This document shows positions 1 through 5,020 of a DNA stretch of 5,020 nucleotides, in pieces. The position numbers and the translations under genes were made by a program. The stretch covers positions 1-5,020 of the forward strand of contig USBV01000117.1 of NCBI GenBank assembly GCA_900553055.1. The letters are read 5' to 3'. The stretch comes from an uncultured Phascolarctobacterium sp. (lineage in GTDB: Bacteria; Bacillota; Negativicutes; Acidaminococcales; Acidaminococcaceae). Under the pieces are notes generated by a model that was given only the letters and a program-made list of their open reading frames with translations, had not been told where the DNA came from and searched no databases. Position 1 is the stretch's first letter; each line of letters begins with the position of its first letter.

Positions 1-236
1 GCTGGCTCGTGGGGGCGGATATGGATGGCGTAGATTTTTATGCTGCCAATATGACGGGACCCATTGTGCTGGTCATCGGTGCTGAGGGCAAGGGCTTAGG
101 CCGCCTCGTCAAGCAAAAATGTGATGACATCGTCTCTCTGCCCATGCATGGTGGCGTCAACTCCCTAAATGCTTCTAATGCAGGCGCGATTTTAATGTAC
201 GAAGTGGTGCGTCAGCGTCATTTATTTGCTGATTAA
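1..236 (+). CDS. rlmB: 23S rRNA (guanosine-2'-O-)-methyltransferase RlmB, C-terminal fragment
   Basis: The gene is cut by the left window edge; the readable frame begins at base 3 and ends with TAA at 234-236, giving about 77 C-terminal residues of a family that is usually 240-260 long. The visible part holds the two C-terminal SPOUT motifs that build the trefoil-knot SAM site: VLVIGAEGKGLGRLV (motif 2) and SLPMHGGVNSLNASNAG (motif 3), followed by the terminal helix. Family members 2'-O-methylate a guanosine of the peptidyl-transferase region of 23S rRNA (G2251 in E. coli numbering) using SAM. The catalytic motif 1 lies outside the window. The assignment to RlmB (YacO) rather than another SpoU/TrmH member rests on the motif wording and on the following rae1-sigH order, which is the Bacillota arrangement. 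rae1 begins 33 bases downstream with no terminator, so the two are probably co-transcribed. Confidence 0.9.
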   Translation, partial: WLVGADMDGVDFYAANMTGPIVLVIGAEGKGLGRLVKQKCDDIVSLPMHGGVNSLNASNAGAILMYEVVRQRHLFAD

Positions 237-258
237 AAATTTGAGTATGAGGCGTAAC

Positions 259-266
259 GGAGGTGA
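259..266 (+). promoter_or_regulatory. Ribosome binding site of rae1
   Basis: GGAGGTGA is a full-length complement to the 16S rRNA 3' end. Its GGAGG core is 6 bases from ATG 270, which fixes the rae1 start. Confidence 0.85.
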
Positions 267-269
267 AGC

Positions 270-788
270 ATGGGCGAATATCTGCTGATAGATGGCTATA
301 ATGTAATCAATGCCTGGAAGGAATTTGCCCAGCTACGCCAAACAAGTCTTGAGCATGCCAGAGAAATTTTGGTGGCCGGTGTTAGCGAATATGCTGCCTT
401 TAAGGGCTACAAGGCTATTGTAGTTTTTGATGCGCTGGAGGTTGCAGGAGCTGCCGCGGTGGAAACCATCCATGGTATTCAGGTGGTTTATACCGGCGAG
501 GGCGAAACTGCCGACTCCTGGATTGAACGCCGAGCCTATGAGCTAGGGCATGGACCGAATAAGTCCAAGGTTTTTGTCGTGACCAGCGATTATGCCGAGC
601 AGATTAATATTTTGGGTGCCGGCGCTTATCGTATTTCGGCACGCGAGTTTCGCGAGGACTATAAAAAAGCGAAAAAGCAAATTGCGGAGCGCTTACGCAT
701 TCCACGTGGTGCGTTAAACCGCAATGAGCTAGGCGGACGCATTAACGGGCATGTTTTAGAGCATTTAGAAAAAATACGTCGTCAGTGA
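270..788 (+). CDS. rae1: Ribosome-dependent mRNA endoribonuclease Rae1/YacP (NYN domain)
   Basis: This 172-residue protein matches the size and layout of the YacP/Rae1 family, a PIN-like NYN nuclease domain followed by a basic C-terminal tail. Visible landmarks are LLIDGYNVINAW at residues 5-16 with the first acidic metal ligand D8, VVFDA at 51-55, GEGETADSWIE at 76-86 with D82, and VTSD at 104-107. Residues from about 127 onward are rich in K, R and E. In Bacillus subtilis, Rae1 associates with the ribosome and cleaves some mRNAs in the A site; applying that role here is inference from homology. The start is well supported: GGAGGTGA at 259-266 is a near-ideal ribosome binding site just ahead of ATG 270. 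The gene lies between rlmB and sigH exactly as in B. subtilis (yacO-yacP-sigH). Its stop codon is 2 bases before the -35 box of the sigH promoter. Confidence 0.88.
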   Translation: MGEYLLIDGYNVINAWKEFAQLRQTSLEHAREILVAGVSEYAAFKGYKAIVVFDALEVAGAAAVETIHGIQVVYTGEGETADSWIERRAYELGHGPNKSKVFVVTSDYAEQINILGAGAYRISAREFREDYKKAKKQIAERLRIPRGALNRNELGGRINGHVLEHLEKIRRQ

Positions 789-790
789 GA

Positions 791-819
791 TTGACGGCAA
801 GGGCTTGACAGGATATAAT
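791..819 (+). promoter_or_regulatory. SigA-type promoter of sigH
   Basis: TTGACG at 791-796 and a perfect TATAAT at 814-819 are separated by exactly 17 bases. Transcription would start near 826, giving a leader of about 40 bases before the sigH start. A second hexamer, TTGACA at 805-810, is a better -35 on its own but is only 3 bases from the TATAAT and has no good -10 at 16-18 bases, so it is probably not used. The promoter lets sigH be expressed independently of rlmB and rae1. No SigH-type -35/-10 is seen here. Confidence 0.75.
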
Positions 820-866
820 AAAATAGTATTCTTATTGCTATAACCCACACGGAGGAAATGTACTTG

Positions 867-1604
867 ATGACTACGGATACGGTAAAGAGAAACGATCCTT
901 ATGAAGCTTTTGACCAAATGACGGATGAGGATATCGTTTTGGATGCCCAGCTCCACGATAATGTATTGGCGCAGGAGTATTTGCTGCATAAGTACAGAAA
1001 TTTTGTTAGAGCTAAAGCGCGCAGCTATTTTTTGATTGGCGCTGAGCGGGAGGATATTATTCAAGAGGGCATGATTGGCCTGTATAAGGCTATTCGTGAC
1101 TTTAAGAATGATAAGCAGTCTTCCTTTAGAGCCTTTGCTGAGCTGTGTGTAACGAGGCAGATAATTACCGCTATTAAAACGGCAACTCGCCAAAAGCACA
1201 TTCCACTTAATTCCTACGTATCACTCAATAAGCCTATTTATGAAGATGACAGCGACCGCACCCTGCTGGATATTATCAGCGGCGTACGTGTGGCCAATCC
1301 CGAGGATATGGTGATTAGCAGGGAGGAGTTCAGCGATATTGAGAATAAAATGAATGATATTCTCAGCGATTTGGAATGGAAGGTGCTGATGAGCTACCTG
1401 GATGGCAAATCATACCAGGAGATTGCTGTGGATTTAAACAGGCATATCAAGTCCATTGATAATGCACTGCAGCGGGTTAAACGAAAATTAGAAAAATATA
1501 TCATCAGCAAGGGGGAGTTTACGGACCTCAGAACGGTCTATAGTGGCCTGTTAGCCATCGACCCCTACGAAAGATTTAAGGATAAAGATACAAAAAATAG
1601 CTAA
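867..1604 (+). CDS. sigH: RNA polymerase sporulation/transition-state sigma factor SigH
   Basis: The protein has the sigma-70 family layout of SigH (Spo0H). Region 2 spans about residues 37-112, including DIIQEGMIGLYKAIRDF and the highly typical stretch FAELCVTRQIITAIKTA and RQKHIPLNSYVSL. A linker contains SDRTLLDII, and region 4 (about 160-212) has the helix-turn-helix SYQEIAVDLNRHIKSIDNAL then QRVKRKLEKY. SigH directs core polymerase to transition-state and early sporulation genes. The frame opens at ATG 858, but GGAGGA at 851-856 leaves only 1 base before it. ATG 867 (11 bases from GGAGG) or TTG 864 (8 bases) fit better, so 867 is chosen, giving 245 residues. Compared with about 218 residues in B. 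subtilis, this protein has roughly 33 extra residues after region 4 (from about 213), ending in DPYERFKDKDTKNS. It follows rae1 in the conserved order and has its own promoter. The gene after it is preceded by a matching SigH-type promoter. Confidence 0.93.
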   Translation: MTTDTVKRNDPYEAFDQMTDEDIVLDAQLHDNVLAQEYLLHKYRNFVRAKARSYFLIGAEREDIIQEGMIGLYKAIRDFKNDKQSSFRAFAELCVTRQIITAIKTATRQKHIPLNSYVSLNKPIYEDDSDRTLLDIISGVRVANPEDMVISREEFSDIENKMNDILSDLEWKVLMSYLDGKSYQEIAVDLNRHIKSIDNALQRVKRKLEKYIISKGEFTDLRTVYSGLLAIDPYERFKDKDTKNS

Positions 1605-1616
1605 TTACTGATAAAA

Positions 1617-1637
1617 GTGTAACATTACACAGCTGTG
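1617..1637. promoter_or_regulatory. Two overlapping dyads after sigH, possible operator
   Basis: GTGTAA-CA-TTACAC (1617-1630) is a perfect 6+6 inverted repeat with a 2-base centre. It overlaps a perfect 10-base palindrome CACAGCTGTG (1628-1637). The pair sits 12 bases after the sigH stop and about 34 bases upstream of the SigH-type -35 box. The position suits a protein binding site acting on the next promoter. No known regulator is recognised. A role as a sigH terminator is less likely because no T-run follows directly; the nearest one (T7 at 1664-1670) is 27 bases on. Confidence 0.4.
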
Positions 1638-1670
1638 CAAGGAAATTTTCTGAATGGTGTATCTTTTTTT

Positions 1671-1699
1671 AGAGGATTTTAGAAAAGTTCAGCGAATAT
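1671..1699 (+). promoter_or_regulatory. SigH-type promoter of the BrxF-like gene
   Basis: The -35 AGAGGATTT (1671-1679) and the -10 AGCGAATAT (1691-1699) match the established B. subtilis SigH consensus RNAGGAWWW / RNNGAATWW at every defined position, with an 11-base spacer (the accepted range is 11-12). A T7 run lies directly upstream (1664-1670). Transcription would begin around 1704-1706, giving a leader of about 50 bases. A SigA reading is poorer: TATACT at 1697-1702 exists, but there is no TTGACA-like box 17 bases upstream. The match is seen in the sequence; use by the SigH encoded immediately upstream is inference. Confidence 0.75.
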
Positions 1700-1714
1700 A
1701 CTAGGTAACAATTT

Positions 1715-1739
1715 AAGTGAAATATTTACACTTCGGTGT
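1715..1739 (+). promoter_or_regulatory. Leader mini-hairpins just before the ribosome binding site
   Basis: ACAC-TTCG-GTGT (1728-1739) forms a 4-bp stem capped by a cUUCGg tetraloop, an exceptionally stable loop type. It ends 3 bases before AGGAGG (1743-1748). The segment CACTT (1729-1733) can instead pair with AAGTG (1715-1719), so the two folds exclude each other. The hairpin may stabilise the 5' leader or keep the ribosome site open. No riboswitch class is recognised. Confidence 0.4.
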
Positions 1740-1756
1740 CATAGGAGGTTTTTCAA

Positions 1757-2221
1757 ATGAATCAAGTAGAAGAATTGTTAAAGGTTGTTGAAGCAGCTCA
1801 AGCCGACAAAGGCAATGTAGTTATCGTTACCGGCAAACCGGGCAGCGGCAAGAGTAAAGTGTTGCGCGAAGCAGCAGAAGTTAAAAAATGGACCTATGTT
1901 GATTGCCGCATGCTGATTAGCGAAGAGTTCTTGGCTATTCCCGCAGCTGACAGAGGCTTGTATGCTCCTGACATGTTTGCAGAAATTTTGGCAAGCTACA
2001 ACGCAGATGTTATCATTCTGGATAGACTGCAAACCTTGTTTGTTCCTGTATTCCACATCAATACTGACAGCTTAATGCGTAAGCTGAGCAAAAAATTCAC
2101 CATTATCACTGCATGGCCCGGATACATTGAAAACGGCAACCTGTGCTATGATAAATTTGATGGCACCGAAGCAATTCGCATTAGCCCGGACGGCTTCAAG
2201 ATTTGGAACGTAGAGGACTAA
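1757..2221 (+). CDS. BrxF-like small P-loop ATPase (orphan, no BREX partners in view)
   Basis: A 154-residue soluble protein with no signal peptide or membrane segment. It has a Walker A motif GKPGSGKS at residues 26-33 after a hydrophobic strand (VVIVT), and a Walker B-like strand VIILD at 85-89 followed by R90, not the usual catalytic Glu. LQTLFVPVF and LMRKLSKKFTIITAWPG follow at 91-99 and 106-122. Small size, a D-x-x-x-x-L-F-x-P segment and the terminal LS...ITAWPG block resemble BrxF, the small P-loop protein of type 3 BREX phage defence. That is recognition from memory, not a search. None of brxC, pglX, pglZ, brxA or brxHII is visible; the neighbours are sigH and pfkA, so a defence role is doubtful and a housekeeping or sporulation-linked role is possible. 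AGGAGG (1743-1748), 8 bases from ATG 1757, fixes the start. The upstream promoter is of SigH type, and pfkA follows after 32 bases with no terminator. An alternative is a generic AAA-like ATPase of unknown function. Confidence 0.62.
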   Translation: MNQVEELLKVVEAAQADKGNVVIVTGKPGSGKSKVLREAAEVKKWTYVDCRMLISEEFLAIPAADRGLYAPDMFAEILASYNADVIILDRLQTLFVPVFHINTDSLMRKLSKKFTIITAWPGYIENGNLCYDKFDGTEAIRISPDGFKIWNVED

Positions 2222-2242
2222 TTTCTGCTCTTAGTTAGATGC

Positions 2243-2247
2243 GGAGG
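2243..2247 (+). promoter_or_regulatory. Ribosome binding site deciding the pfkA start
   Basis: GGAGG lies 6 bases before ATG 2254 and overlaps the codons that would follow ATG 2239. This argues against the longer start, which has no Shine-Dalgarno sequence of its own. Confidence 0.8.
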
Positions 2248-2253
2248 CTTGGC

Positions 2254-3351
2254 ATGACTGATAAAAAGCGTTGTTTTGCTGTGCTGACGGGCGGTGGCGA
2301 TTGCCCGGGCCTGAATGCTGTTATCAGAGCTGTGGTAAAAACCTTTTTACAAAACGGCTGTGAGGTTTATGGCGTGCATAATGGCTTTAACGGCTTAGTA
2401 AACGGCAATTTGCAAAAGATGGACTATGCCAGTGTATCGGGCATTCTCCCTCGTGGTGGTACGATTTTAGGCACTACTAACCGTGATAATCCCTTTAAAT
2501 TTGCCATTGAACAAGAGGATGGAACTATTATCTATAAGGATATGCGGGATAAGGTGCTGGAAAATCTGCAAAAGTATGATATTGAAGCCTTGGTTGTTAT
2601 TGGTGGCGACGGTAGCCTGAATATTGGGGCGCAATTGGCTAGAGAGTGTGGCGTAAAAGTAGTTGGCTGCCCGAAGACCATTGATAATGATTTGCCGTGC
2701 ACAGAGCGTACCTTCGGCTTTGATACGGCGATGGCAATGGCTACTGAGGCATTGGACAGACTGCATACTACAGCAGAATCCCATCACAGGGTTATGGTTT
2801 TAGAGGTTATGGGCCGTTATGCGGGCTGGATTGCTTTGCATAGCGGTATTGCCGGTGGTGCAGATGTAATTCTGCTGCCGGAGCTTCCTTATAAGCTTGA
2901 TAGTGTGATTGCCAAAATCGAGCAGCGTAAGGCAGCAGGTAAAAATTTTAGCATTATTGTGGCAGCCGAGGGCGCAAAGCCGGAGGGCGGCGAAATGTCC
3001 GTTGCCCGTGTAGTCAAGGGCAGCTTTGAGCCTATTCGCTTAGGTGGTATTGGCGAGAAGGTAGCGAACGCAATTGAAGAGCGTACAGGTATTGAGTCCA
3101 GATGTACGGTATTGGGCTATTTGCAGCGTGGCGGTTCTCCTTCAGCCTTCGACAGAGTTCTATCCACCCGTTATGGCGTCGCAGCAGCTGAGGCTTGCTT
3201 GCGTGGCGAGTATAATGTGATGGTTTCCCTGTACCATGACCAAATTGTTACTGTGTACATTCAAAAGGCGGCAGAAAAACCGCGCCAGGTGCCTGTGGAT
3301 AGCGAAATTATTCGCACCGGTCGTCAAGTAGGCATTTGCTTTGGCGACTAA
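2254..3351 (+). CDS. pfkA: 6-phosphofructokinase (group III type, probably ATP-dependent)
   Basis: This enzyme phosphorylates fructose 6-phosphate to fructose 1,6-bisphosphate in glycolysis, in the cytoplasm. Motifs in order (365-residue numbering): TGGGDCPGLNAVIRA at 12-26 (nucleotide loop), GGDGS at 117-121, PKTIDND at 140-146 with the catalytic Asp D144, MGRYAG at 186-191 (substrate), AAEG at 237-240, and LGYLQRGGSPSAFDR at 287-301. The protein is about 45 residues longer than E. coli PfkA (320). GDCPGLN wording and Lys141 (position 124 in E. coli) are typical of the PPi/mixed clade. Gly120 (position 104 in E. coli), in place of the Asp of PPi enzymes, is the residue tied to ATP use. ATP is therefore the likely donor, with PPi not excluded. 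The frame opens at ATG 2239, but GGAGG at 2243-2247 lies inside that stretch and is 6 bases from ATG 2254, so 2254 is the start. It is probably co-transcribed with the BrxF-like gene and ends before a strong terminator. Confidence 0.93.
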   Translation: MTDKKRCFAVLTGGGDCPGLNAVIRAVVKTFLQNGCEVYGVHNGFNGLVNGNLQKMDYASVSGILPRGGTILGTTNRDNPFKFAIEQEDGTIIYKDMRDKVLENLQKYDIEALVVIGGDGSLNIGAQLARECGVKVVGCPKTIDNDLPCTERTFGFDTAMAMATEALDRLHTTAESHHRVMVLEVMGRYAGWIALHSGIAGGADVILLPELPYKLDSVIAKIEQRKAAGKNFSIIVAAEGAKPEGGEMSVARVVKGSFEPIRLGGIGEKVANAIEERTGIESRCTVLGYLQRGGSPSAFDRVLSTRYGVAAAEACLRGEYNVMVSLYHDQIVTVYIQKAAEKPRQVPVDSEIIRTGRQVGICFGD

Positions 3352-3390
3352 GCCTGGCTAATTAACCTTTGATTCATTTAAAACGTATAT

Positions 3391-3430
3391 AATAAAAGAC
3401 AGCTTCTTCGCGAGGCTGTCTTTTATTTTT
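3391..3430 (+). terminator. Intrinsic terminator after pfkA
   Basis: A perfect 13-bp stem pairs 3391-3403 (AATAAAAGACAGC) with 3415-3427. It extends inward by three more pairs (one a G-U) to a UUCGC loop at 3407-3411. The downstream arm is itself T-rich and runs into ATTTTT. The A-rich upstream arm means it could also stop transcription from the other side. It separates pfkA from uppP. Confidence 0.9.
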
Positions 3431-3482
3431 GCTCAGTTTAGTAAAACTTTCGTAAATTTTAACACTAATCAACTACTTTGGG

Positions 3483-3511
3483 TTGTATATTCGTGCAAAA
3501 AAGCGTATAAT
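3483..3511 (+). promoter_or_regulatory. SigA-type promoter of uppP
   Basis: TTGTAT at 3483-3488 and a perfect TATAAT at 3506-3511 are separated by 17 bases. Transcription would begin near 3518, about 25 bases before the gene. It lies downstream of the pfkA terminator, so uppP is its own unit. Confidence 0.65.
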
Positions 3512-3544
3512 AAAACGATAAGTTTCGCTGGAAAGGATGTTATG

Positions 3545-4348
3545 ATGGAGCAGTATCTAATTGCCGTTATTGTTGGTATTGTGGAAGGCCTGACGGAATT
3601 TTTGCCGGTTTCCTCTACAGGACATATGATTATTGTAGGACATTTGCTGGGCTTTGATGGTCCTGTTGCGGATGTGTTTGATGTTTTCGTGCAATTGGGT
3701 GCGATTTTATCCGTGATTTTTATTTATAAGGAGCGATTTGTGCGCTTTTTCACGAAGGATGGCTGGGATATGCACAAGGGACTTTCCGTGTGGCATATTG
3801 CTGCAGGCATCGTGCCGGTGATGGGCGTAGCCTATTTGTGTTATCCTTTGATTAAAAAATATCTTTTTTCTCCCTTCACTGTAGCTATTGGCCTGGTTTT
3901 GGGCGGCTTGCTGCTGATGTTTGCTGAGCACAGAACCAAGGGCAGGGAAGCAGAGCTTGTTGACGATGTGGATAAAATTAGCATGAAGCAGGCAATTTGG
4001 GTGGGTATTTATCAATTCCTGTCCCTGTGGCCGGGCTTTTCGCGTAGTGGCAGCACCATTGCCGGTGGTCTTTTGGTGGGCCTATCTAGGCAGGCAGCAG
4101 CCAGCTACACCTTTTTGATTGCGGTGCCACTGATGTTTGTGGCCTGCATTTACGATTTAATCAAGAGCCTTAAGTACCTTAAGGGGGATGATTTTACCAT
4201 TTTGGGCATTGGCTTTGTGGTATCCTTTATCGTAGCCTATTGGTCCGTGCTATGGTTCCTCAAATTCCTGCACAAGTACGATTTGACCAGCTTTGCCTGG
4301 TATCGTATTGCGCTGGCTTGCGTAACCTATTGGTATTTTTACATGTAA
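3545..4348 (+). CDS. uppP: Undecaprenyl-diphosphatase UppP/BacA
   Basis: This integral membrane enzyme dephosphorylates undecaprenyl diphosphate to the monophosphate lipid carrier that feeds peptidoglycan and other wall polymer synthesis; extra copies give bacitracin resistance in known cases. Diagnostic motifs, numbered from ATG 3542, are the acidic EGLTE (E15, E19), PVSSTGH at 22-28 (H28), and PGFSRSG at 164-170 (R168), the residues that form the active site in E. coli UppP. Several hydrophobic segments span the chain, as expected for a multi-pass protein, and 267-268 residues is the normal family length. Two adjacent ATGs occur at 3542 and 3545; AAAGGA (3532-3537) is 4 and 7 bases away respectively, so 3545 is slightly preferred. 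It is monocistronic: promoter at 3483-3511 and terminator at 4431-4468. No frame damage is seen. Confidence 0.95.
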   Translation: MEQYLIAVIVGIVEGLTEFLPVSSTGHMIIVGHLLGFDGPVADVFDVFVQLGAILSVIFIYKERFVRFFTKDGWDMHKGLSVWHIAAGIVPVMGVAYLCYPLIKKYLFSPFTVAIGLVLGGLLLMFAEHRTKGREAELVDDVDKISMKQAIWVGIYQFLSLWPGFSRSGSTIAGGLLVGLSRQAAASYTFLIAVPLMFVACIYDLIKSLKYLKGDDFTILGIGFVVSFIVAYWSVLWFLKFLHKYDLTSFAWYRIALACVTYWYFYM

Positions 4349-4351
4349 ATA

Positions 4352-4416
4352 TACACCGAACACCTGTTTCGAGTAACGTTTCGTTACAGGAGTGTAAAAC
4401 GAACTCTTTGTACACT
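4352..4416 (+). other. Structured 3' untranslated region of uppP
   Basis: The 80 bases between the uppP stop and its terminator are non-coding and unusually rich in inverted repeats. GTAACG-TTT-CGTTAC (4373-4387) is a 6-bp stem with a 3-base loop, which competes with CCTGT/ACAGG (4363-4367 with 4386-4390). AGTGTA (4391-4396) pairs with TACACT (4411-4416), and GTGTA can instead pair with TACAC at 4352-4356. No known RNA family is recognised. Confidence 0.35.
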
Positions 4417-4430
4417 GATAATAGACAAAA

Positions 4431-4468
4431 ACTCCAGCTGCTCTGCTAAGAAGCTGGAGTAATTTTTT
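4431..4468. terminator. Bidirectional intrinsic terminator between uppP and the alcohol dehydrogenase gene
   Basis: ACTCCAGCT (4431-4439) pairs perfectly with AGCTGGAGT (4452-4460), with a 12-base loop. T6 follows at 4463-4468 on the plus strand. A5 at 4427-4431 gives a T5 run on the minus strand, so the same hairpin can end both convergent genes. Confidence 0.88.
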
Positions 4469-4509
4469 GCCTTATTTAAGTGTCAGGTTATAGCTTTAGT
4501 GCTCTGCCT

Positions 4510-5020
4510 TTATTTCGCAGCGCGATAAATGTTTGCCATATCCTCTTCGGTTAGCACCTTGAATTGGCCGATAGTACGGGTGCCCATGAAGCTGCATTTA
4601 TAAGCAAGCTCCTTGATTTGCTCTTCGGTGAGCTCGCTGCCAATTAAATCGTGAATATTGGTGGGCATGCCAATGTGGCGGAAGAAGCTTTCCATAGCGG
4701 CAATGCCTTCTAGCGCAGTGGTCTCCTCGTCGCGATAGTTGTAGGGGATGCCGAAAACATCCACTGCCAGCTGAGCAAAGCGGGCTACGTTTTCCTTATA
4801 CACATAGCGAGCCCAGCTGCCCCAAACTGCGGCCAAGCCTGCACCATGAGCTACGCCAAACATGCCGCTGAGCTCATGCTCCAGCTGGTGGCAGGACCAA
4901 TCGCCCAAGGTTCTGTCGCCGGTGATGCCATTGTGGGAGAGGGTGCCGCTCCACATAATTTCGGCGCGAGCGTCGTAGTTTTTGGGCTCCTTGAGCGCGA
5001 TTTTAGCATTGCGCATAACA
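4510..5020 (-). CDS. Iron-containing alcohol dehydrogenase (butanol dehydrogenase-like), C-terminal part
   Basis: The gene runs leftward and its 5' half lies beyond the right edge; about 169 C-terminal residues are visible of a family usually 380-390 long. The fragment contains the iron-site block HQLEHELSGMFGVAHGAGLA. Its first and last His are 14 residues apart (H43 and H57 from the internal Met at 5016), the spacing of the two C-terminal metal ligands in FucO and YqhD, with H47 at the position of the nearby conserved His. WSGTLSHNGI and GDWSC upstream of it are typical of the NAD(P)H-dependent butanol dehydrogenase (BdhA/YugJ/YqhD-like) branch. Such enzymes interconvert aldehydes or ketones and alcohols, often as a fermentation electron sink. 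The substrate cannot be read from this fragment, nor can the cofactor, because the N-terminal dinucleotide-binding half is missing. It ends with TAA at 4510-4512 and converges on uppP across a shared terminator. Confidence 0.9.
   Translation of the reverse strand, partial: VMRNAKIALKEPKNYDARAEIMWSGTLSHNGITGDRTLGDWSCHQLEHELSGMFGVAHGAGLAAVWGSWARYVYKENVARFAQLAVDVFGIPYNYRDEETTALEGIAAMESFFRHIGMPTNIHDLIGSELTEEQIKELAYKCSFMGTRTIGQFKVLTEEDMANIYRAAK

Noticed and set aside
805..819. TTGACA next to TATAAT as the sigH promoter
   Set aside because: The spacing is only 3 bases; TTGACG at 791-796 gives the correct 17-base spacer with the same -10.
765..1199. 144-codon minus-strand reading frame opposite sigH
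   Set aside because: It is antisense to well-conserved SigH coding sequence, has no recognisable domain and no suitable ribosome site; it is a shadow frame.
2127..2155. TTGAAA-N17-GATAAA inside the BrxF-like gene as a pfkA promoter
   Set aside because: The -10 matches only four of six bases and it lies in coding sequence; it cannot be excluded but is too weak to report.
1757..2221. A complete BREX or other phage-defence system
   Set aside because: Only one small BrxF-like gene is present; no methylase, phosphatase, helicase or large ATPase gene of BREX is in the window, and the flanks are housekeeping genes.
3147..3153. TTCGACA, the complement of a Spo0A-box core
   Set aside because: It is a single short match inside pfkA coding sequence, far from any promoter.
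3388..3393. Extra TATAAT before uppP
   Set aside because: No -35 box lies at 16-18 bases, and any transcript would run straight into the pfkA terminator hairpin; it is probably chance in an AT-rich stretch, even though TATAATAAAA also occurs at 814 and 3506.
4240..4449. 69-codon plus-strand frame overlapping the end of uppP
   Set aside because: It starts inside uppP in another frame, runs into the terminator stem and has no family resemblance.

Overview
This 5,020-base window is ordinary chromosome of a low-to-mid-GC Gram-positive-lineage bacterium (Bacillota). The order rlmB – rae1(yacP) – sigH is the conserved Bacillota block, and SigH implies a sporulating or spore-derived lineage. Gene style and content (a SigH with a C-terminal tail, a PPi-PFK-like 6-phosphofructokinase carrying Lys in PKTIDND, UppP, an iron-type alcohol dehydrogenase) would fit an anaerobe such as a Clostridia or Negativicutes member. 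That placement is inference and is not proven by the window.

Left part (1-1604): the 3' end of the 23S rRNA 2'-O-methyltransferase gene rlmB, then the NYN-domain endoribonuclease gene rae1/yacP, then sigH. sigH has its own good housekeeping-type promoter (TTGACG, 17-bp spacer, TATAAT) starting right after the rae1 stop codon.

Middle part (1605-3430): in the usual Bacillota order rpmG-secE-nusG often follow sigH, but here a 152-base regulatory gap follows instead. It contains two overlapping dyads and then a -35/-10 pair that fits the SigH consensus at every defined position. This promoter drives a 154-residue P-loop protein that resembles BrxF, the small ATPase of type 3 BREX phage defence, with no other BREX gene visible. 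pfkA (6-phosphofructokinase) follows after 32 bases with no terminator between, so it probably lies on the same transcript. A strong intrinsic terminator closes the unit.

Right part (3431-5020): uppP (undecaprenyl-diphosphatase) with its own promoter, a small structured 3' region, a terminator that can work in both directions, and the C-terminal part of a convergent iron-dependent alcohol dehydrogenase gene that runs off the right edge.

The most interesting unit is the sigH → SigH-type promoter → orphan BrxF-like ATPase → pfkA arrangement. It suggests that a solitary BrxF-family protein has been placed under transition-state/sporulation control. No mobile element, CRISPR array, tRNA or rRNA was seen.
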